From Bacteroidales bacterium (GTDB lineage Bacteria; Bacteroidota; Bacteroidia; Bacteroidales; VadinHA17): a DNA stretch of 64,000 nt. The stretch covers positions 62,001-126,000 of the forward strand of contig JADKBK010000038.1 of the NCBI GenBank assembly GCA_016715075.1, given 5' to 3'. A program made the translations under genes and the position numbers. This document shows, piece after piece, positions 60,549 to 64,000 of this stretch; the stretch's first letter is position 1, and each line of letters opens with the position of its first letter. The notes beneath the pieces were generated by a model. The model was not told the origin of the DNA. It saw only the letters and a program-made list of their open reading frames with translations, and did not search any database.

Positions 60549-61961
60549 ATGACAAAAAGACGTGAATTTATCAAGACAAGCGTAATCGGTTCCGCAGGTA
60601 TAGCAATCGGAGGCTTAGGCTTCAGTACTAAATCGTACGGTTCAATAGTTGGTTCGAACGACCGTATTAATCTGGCAGTAATAGGGATCCGTAATCAGGG
60701 AAGCTTTCATATCGAAAGCTGGTGTAATATCAAAGCCAGCCATAATGTGAAAATAAAGACCCTCTGTGATACAGATGAAAAGCTGTTCGATTCCCGTTCA
60801 AAAATGGTAGTTGACAAGACTGGCGAAAAGCCCGGGCTCGAGTGGGACATGCATAAAGTTCTCGACGATAAAGATATCGACGCTGTGTCAATAGTAACCC
60901 CTAATCACTGGCATGCACTTGCTACTATTTGGGCCTGTCAGGCAGGAAAACATGTATATGTTGAAAAACCAGCTTCTTATAATATTCTTGAGGGAAGGAA
61001 GATGGTTGAGGCAGCACGGAAATATAATCTCAGGGTTCAGGTAGGATTGAATAACAGATCATCGAAGAATGTCATGGAGGCGATTAAATTTATCCACGAC
61101 GGAGGTATTGGTGAGGTTTTTATGGCTCGTGGTCTCTGTTATAAAGCACGAGATTCTTATGGCATTGCCCCTGACAGCGAGCCGCCTGCCACTTTTCATT
61201 ACGACAGGTGGCTGGGACCAGCTCCCTGGAGGCCTTACAATGAGAAGCGCAGCCATTACTGCTGGCACTGGTACTGGGATACCGGCAATGGTGATACTGG
61301 AAACACAGGGCCTCACCAGCTGGATATTGCCCGCTGGGGACTGAATAAGAATGAACATCCTGCAACTGTATATTCCGCAGGTGGCTTATGGGGACTTAAA
61401 AAGCAGCCCAGTGCACCTGATAAGATGACCCCCGGAAAGATGGCTTATGGTGATGTTGAGACATATGGCAACGAGATGACGTCACAACAGACTCCAAATA
61501 CCCAAACCAGCGTCTTTAAGTACAATGACGGAACAATGCTTGAGTTTGAAACCAGGGGTTGGTATACTAATCAGGAAGGATATAAAGGGAATGAAGCCGG
61601 GAACCTGTTTTATGGCAGCGAGGGGTACCTTGAGATATTGGGAGATACCTGGAGAGCTTTCAGAAAAAGAGAAAAAGAACCATTTGCCGGTTCGAAGGAG
61701 ATTGAAGGAACACCAGCTGAAAACCATTATACTAATTTTCTGGATGCTTTAAGAGCCGGTAAAAATGAGCTGCTTCATTGTGATGTCAGTGAAGGTGTTC
61801 TTTCTTCCGACCTTCCTCATCTTGCAAATATCTCTTATCGTATGGGAAGGGAGCTCCATTTTGACGGAAAAGCAGAAAAATTTGTAAATGATACCGAAGC
61901 AGATGGTTTGCTGAGCAGGAAGGAATACCGTAAGCCATACCTGCTTCCTGATAAAGTTTAA
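60549..61961 (+). CDS. Gfo/Idh/MocA oxidoreductase with Tat signal (first)
   Basis: A 470-residue NAD(P)-dependent sugar oxidoreductase. It has a twin-arginine-like leader (MTKRREFIKTSVIGSAGIAI), then the Rossmann domain (RINLAVIGIRNQGSFHIE), and the catalytic-region EKPASYNILEGRKMVEAA. A long insertion with WYWDTGNGDTGNTGPHQLD carries the active-site His region. Secreted Gfo/Idh proteins in Bacteroidota carry tightly bound cofactor, as known for glucose-fructose oxidoreductase. It is 26 nt after the DUF6807 gene. Confidence 0.9.
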   Translation: MTKRREFIKTSVIGSAGIAIGGLGFSTKSYGSIVGSNDRINLAVIGIRNQGSFHIESWCNIKASHNVKIKTLCDTDEKLFDSRSKMVVDKTGEKPGLEWDMHKVLDDKDIDAVSIVTPNHWHALATIWACQAGKHVYVEKPASYNILEGRKMVEAARKYNLRVQVGLNNRSSKNVMEAIKFIHDGGIGEVFMARGLCYKARDSYGIAPDSEPPATFHYDRWLGPAPWRPYNEKRSHYCWHWYWDTGNGDTGNTGPHQLDIARWGLNKNEHPATVYSAGGLWGLKKQPSAPDKMTPGKMAYGDVETYGNEMTSQQTPNTQTSVFKYNDGTMLEFETRGWYTNQEGYKGNEAGNLFYGSEGYLEILGDTWRAFRKREKEPFAGSKEIEGTPAENHYTNFLDALRAGKNELLHCDVSEGVLSSDLPHLANISYRMGRELHFDGKAEKFVNDTEADGLLSRKEYRKPYLLPDKV

Positions 61962-62004
61962 ATTTTTTAATTTAAAGAATCACCTGTAAATCAACCCGGA
62001 AACT

Positions 62005-63306
62005 ATGCCCCAACCTGTTAAAAGAGTCGGAAACTACCGCTACAGGATACTTGCCCTGGTTTTCATGGCAACTACAATCAACTATTTTGACCGGAGTATT
62101 GTCGGTGTTATGGCTCCAACATTGCAGACGCTATTCAACTGGACCAACAAAGACTACGCTGCAATTATGGTCTCTTTTAAGATTGCCTATGGGCTGGGAC
62201 TTCTTTTTATGGGTGGTATAATTGACAGGTTTGGGACCAAGGCAGGCTATACAATATCGATAGCAATCTGGAGCCTGTTCGGGATGTTACATGCTGCGGT
62301 ACGACCTGCCTTCAGCCTCATCGGATTCATTGTCGCCCGTTTTGGCCTTGGGATAGGGGAATCAGGTAATTTCCCCGCCGCGATTAAGACGGTGGCTGAA
62401 TGGTTCCCGAAGAAGGACAGAGCTTTTGCCACCGGGATCTTTGATGCATCGACAAGTGTGGGAGCTATTCTTGCACCTTTTATTGTTGGTGCAATAGTAA
62501 CAGTTGATGGCCGCAACTGGCAGTTACCATTTCTCTTTACCGGAGTCCTCAGCGCACTATGGGTTTTTCTTTGGTTAAGGACCTATCAAAAGCCGGAATT
62601 GCATCCGAAATTATCAGCTGATGAGCTGGCTTATATTAACAGTGATTCTGAGGAGGAGAGTTCTGAAAAAATTCCCTGGATCAAACTGCTTCCAAAAAGA
62701 GAGACCTGGGCCTTTGCCCTTACCACTATTACTGATGGGGTATGGTGGTTTTATCTTTTCTGGGGCGCCAAATTCCTTGCGGTACAGTTTGGTGTGGATA
62801 TCAAGAATATAGGTTTGCCATTTCTTATAATATTTTTAATGGCTGATGCAGGAAGCCTCCTTGGCGGCCTGGCTTCAGGAGCACTAATCAAAAAAGGATG
62901 GTCGATAAACAAGGCAAGGAAGATAACCCTCCTGGTGAATGCGATCATTATTCTGCCTGTAGCTATGGTACCTGTTATCGGAAGCAAATGGCTGGCTGTC
63001 TTCCTGATTGGTCTCGGTGCTGCAGGGCATCAGTCGTGGTCAATAAACAGCTATACCCTTGTGCCGGATGTTTTCCCTAAGAAAGCCACTGCTTCTGTTA
63101 TCGGAATCGGGAAAATGGTTGGTGTCGCAATCGCCATTGTTGCAGATCTTTCTCTCGGCGCTGTCCTGGACACTGCAGGTAATTCAGGTTATTTCTGGGC
63201 ATTTGTCATTGCAGGTTTCTCATATATCAGCATACTTGGTTTTGTACACCTTCTAATGCCAGATATGACACCGCTTGATGATAATCTCAACCATATTATT
63301 AAATAG
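62005..63306 (+). CDS. MFS transporter, anion:cation symporter type (hexuronate-like)
   Basis: A 433-residue, 12-helix transporter. TTINYFDRSIVGVMAPTLQ, LGIGESGNFPAAIKTVAEWF and ASTSVGAILAPFIVGAIV are the hallmarks of the ACS family, which includes ExuT and other sugar-acid permeases. Its substrate is probably a hexuronate or aldonate, fitting the flanking Gfo/Idh oxidoreductases. It is 43 nt after the first oxidoreductase gene, in the same operon. Confidence 0.92.
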   Translation: MPQPVKRVGNYRYRILALVFMATTINYFDRSIVGVMAPTLQTLFNWTNKDYAAIMVSFKIAYGLGLLFMGGIIDRFGTKAGYTISIAIWSLFGMLHAAVRPAFSLIGFIVARFGLGIGESGNFPAAIKTVAEWFPKKDRAFATGIFDASTSVGAILAPFIVGAIVTVDGRNWQLPFLFTGVLSALWVFLWLRTYQKPELHPKLSADELAYINSDSEEESSEKIPWIKLLPKRETWAFALTTITDGVWWFYLFWGAKFLAVQFGVDIKNIGLPFLIIFLMADAGSLLGGLASGALIKKGWSINKARKITLLVNAIIILPVAMVPVIGSKWLAVFLIGLGAAGHQSWSINSYTLVPDVFPKKATASVIGIGKMVGVAIAIVADLSLGAVLDTAGNSGYFWAFVIAGFSYISILGFVHLLMPDMTPLDDNLNHIIK

Positions 63307-63349
63307 TTTGGTTTTTTGAACGGAGTTGTAAAAATTAAAAGTTATCGAA

Positions 63350-64000
63350 ATGTCAAATAATGAATTATCAAGAAGGAAATTTATTGGAAAAACTGCAGCC
63401 GGAATTGCCGGCGTGACTGTTATGTCCAATAGTTCAACATTAAATGCTGCATCCTACAGGAGAATTGTCGGGGCAAACGACAGGATCAATATCGGATTTA
63501 TCGGCTGCGGATCTCGCAGCAGCGATCATCAAACAATGGCAAAGGCATCGGAGAAGGATAAAAATATCGGTGTTGTTGCTGTGTGTGATATCTGGAAGCT
63601 CAACAGGGAGAAAGCAGCAGCAAATTGTAAAAAGCTTTTCGGGAATGAGGTGACTCAGTTCAAGTATACAGAGGATATGCTTAAAATGCAGGAGCTGGAT
63701 GCGGTTATGATAGCAACAGGAGATTTTCAGCATGCAAAAGTATTGGCTGAGGTGGTGAAAGCCGGTAAGGATTGTTATTGCGAAAAACCCATGGCTATTG
63801 ATGTTGAGGATGCCAAACTGGCAAGAAGCGCAGTTCTGGGATCGACGCAGGTAGTGCAGATGGGATCACAATGGGTAAGTGATCCTATTCAGCTCAAGGT
63901 GCGTGAGATCATACGTTCAGGGAAGCTGGGCCAGATCACAAAGATTGAACAGGTCTGGAATGATAATAATCCCCGGTGGCATGTTCCGGGCGATCCTGAC
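63350..64000 (+). CDS. Gfo/Idh/MocA oxidoreductase with Tat signal (second), 3' truncated by window
   Basis: The frame starts at ATG 63350 (MSNNELSRRKFIGKTAAGIA, twin-arginine leader) and is open for 217 codons up to the last base. The Rossmann segment is INIGFIGCGSRSSDH, followed by the catalytic-domain CEKPMAIDVEDAKLARSA and VVQMGSQWVSDP. It is a paralogue of the enzyme encoded at 60549, with the same layout but diverged sequence. It follows the sugar-acid transporter by 43 nt. Confidence 0.9.
   Translation, partial: MSNNELSRRKFIGKTAAGIAGVTVMSNSSTLNAASYRRIVGANDRINIGFIGCGSRSSDHQTMAKASEKDKNIGVVAVCDIWKLNREKAAANCKKLFGNEVTQFKYTEDMLKMQELDAVMIATGDFQHAKVLAEVVKAGKDCYCEKPMAIDVEDAKLARSAVLGSTQVVQMGSQWVSDPIQLKVREIIRSGKLGQITKIEQVWNDNNPRWHVPGDPD

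Overview
The window looks like a chromosomal segment of an anaerobic or microaerobic member of the Bacteroidota, probably close to Bacteroidales/Marinilabiliales. Grounds: promoter boxes of the Bacteroidota type (TTTG or TTGACA, 19 nt, TAnnTTTG) ahead of nadB, ric, arsR and others; a B-type succinate dehydrogenase/fumarate reductase of three subunits; FISUMP, DUF5916, DUF4434 and DUF6807 proteins; and many exported lipoproteins. No tRNA, rRNA, CRISPR array, phage or intact insertion sequence was seen.

Layout. 1-8.4 kb: housekeeping genes (a truncated glycosyltransferase, glyS, nadB, two CPBP membrane proteases, dusB). 8.5-15.4 kb: a nitric-oxide/iron-sulfur stress island. A leftward block (Rrf2 regulator, NapH-like ferredoxin membrane protein, DUF438-hemerythrin-PAS protein, DUF1858/DUF2249 protein) diverges from a rightward block (Ric/ScdA, hemerythrin, quinol NO reductase). 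15.5-22.8 kb: an Xaa-Pro aminopeptidase, then a leftward sugar block (FAD oxidoreductase, DUF4434 protein, sugar porter, AGE-family epimerase) interrupted by a striking 280-bp repeat array. 22.9-26.3 kb: sdh/frd operon. 26.8-31 kb: S41 protease, dCMP deaminase, DUF2231, exported rubrerythrin, FISUMP protein. 31.1-37.5 kb: a large arsenic island (arsR, thioredoxin-like, arsF-like, arsG-like, CxC permease, ProC-like protein, small CPC lipoprotein, arsC, arsM, ACR3). 37.5-48.8 kb: UroD-family protein, DUF190/CrcB pair, phosphoesterase, fucose/arabinose isomerase-like protein, phosphatase, DagK, MFS exporter, DUF5916 protein. 49.0-56.3 kb: a tight four-gene operon (receiver protein, TPR plus YaiO barrel, SPOR-membrane-HEAT protein, processive GT2) that converges on a large secreted glycosidase-like gene. 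I read this as a candidate exopolysaccharide synthesis and export system, and it is the best candidate for something undescribed. 56.4-64 kb: GNAT, an outer-membrane barrel, and a carbohydrate block (PIG-L deacetylase, DUF6807, two Gfo/Idh/MocA oxidoreductases, ACS-type MFS).

Sequence quality matters here. At least six otherwise normal genes (glyS, nadB, a CPBP protease, ACR3, an outer-membrane barrel, a DUF6807 lipoprotein) are split by one- or two-base indels, nearly all in short homopolymers. Correcting them restores family-like proteins of sensible length, so they are more likely base-calling errors than pseudogenes. A seventh gene at 45.2 kb appears to have lost an internal segment.

Non-coding structure includes two copies of a palindromic element with GAAAAAGT/ACTTTTTC ends and an AACCGC/GCGGTT core, an 11-bp tandem array facing a run of mini-hairpins, two matching ArsR-like operators, and tandem repeats between the sdh genes.
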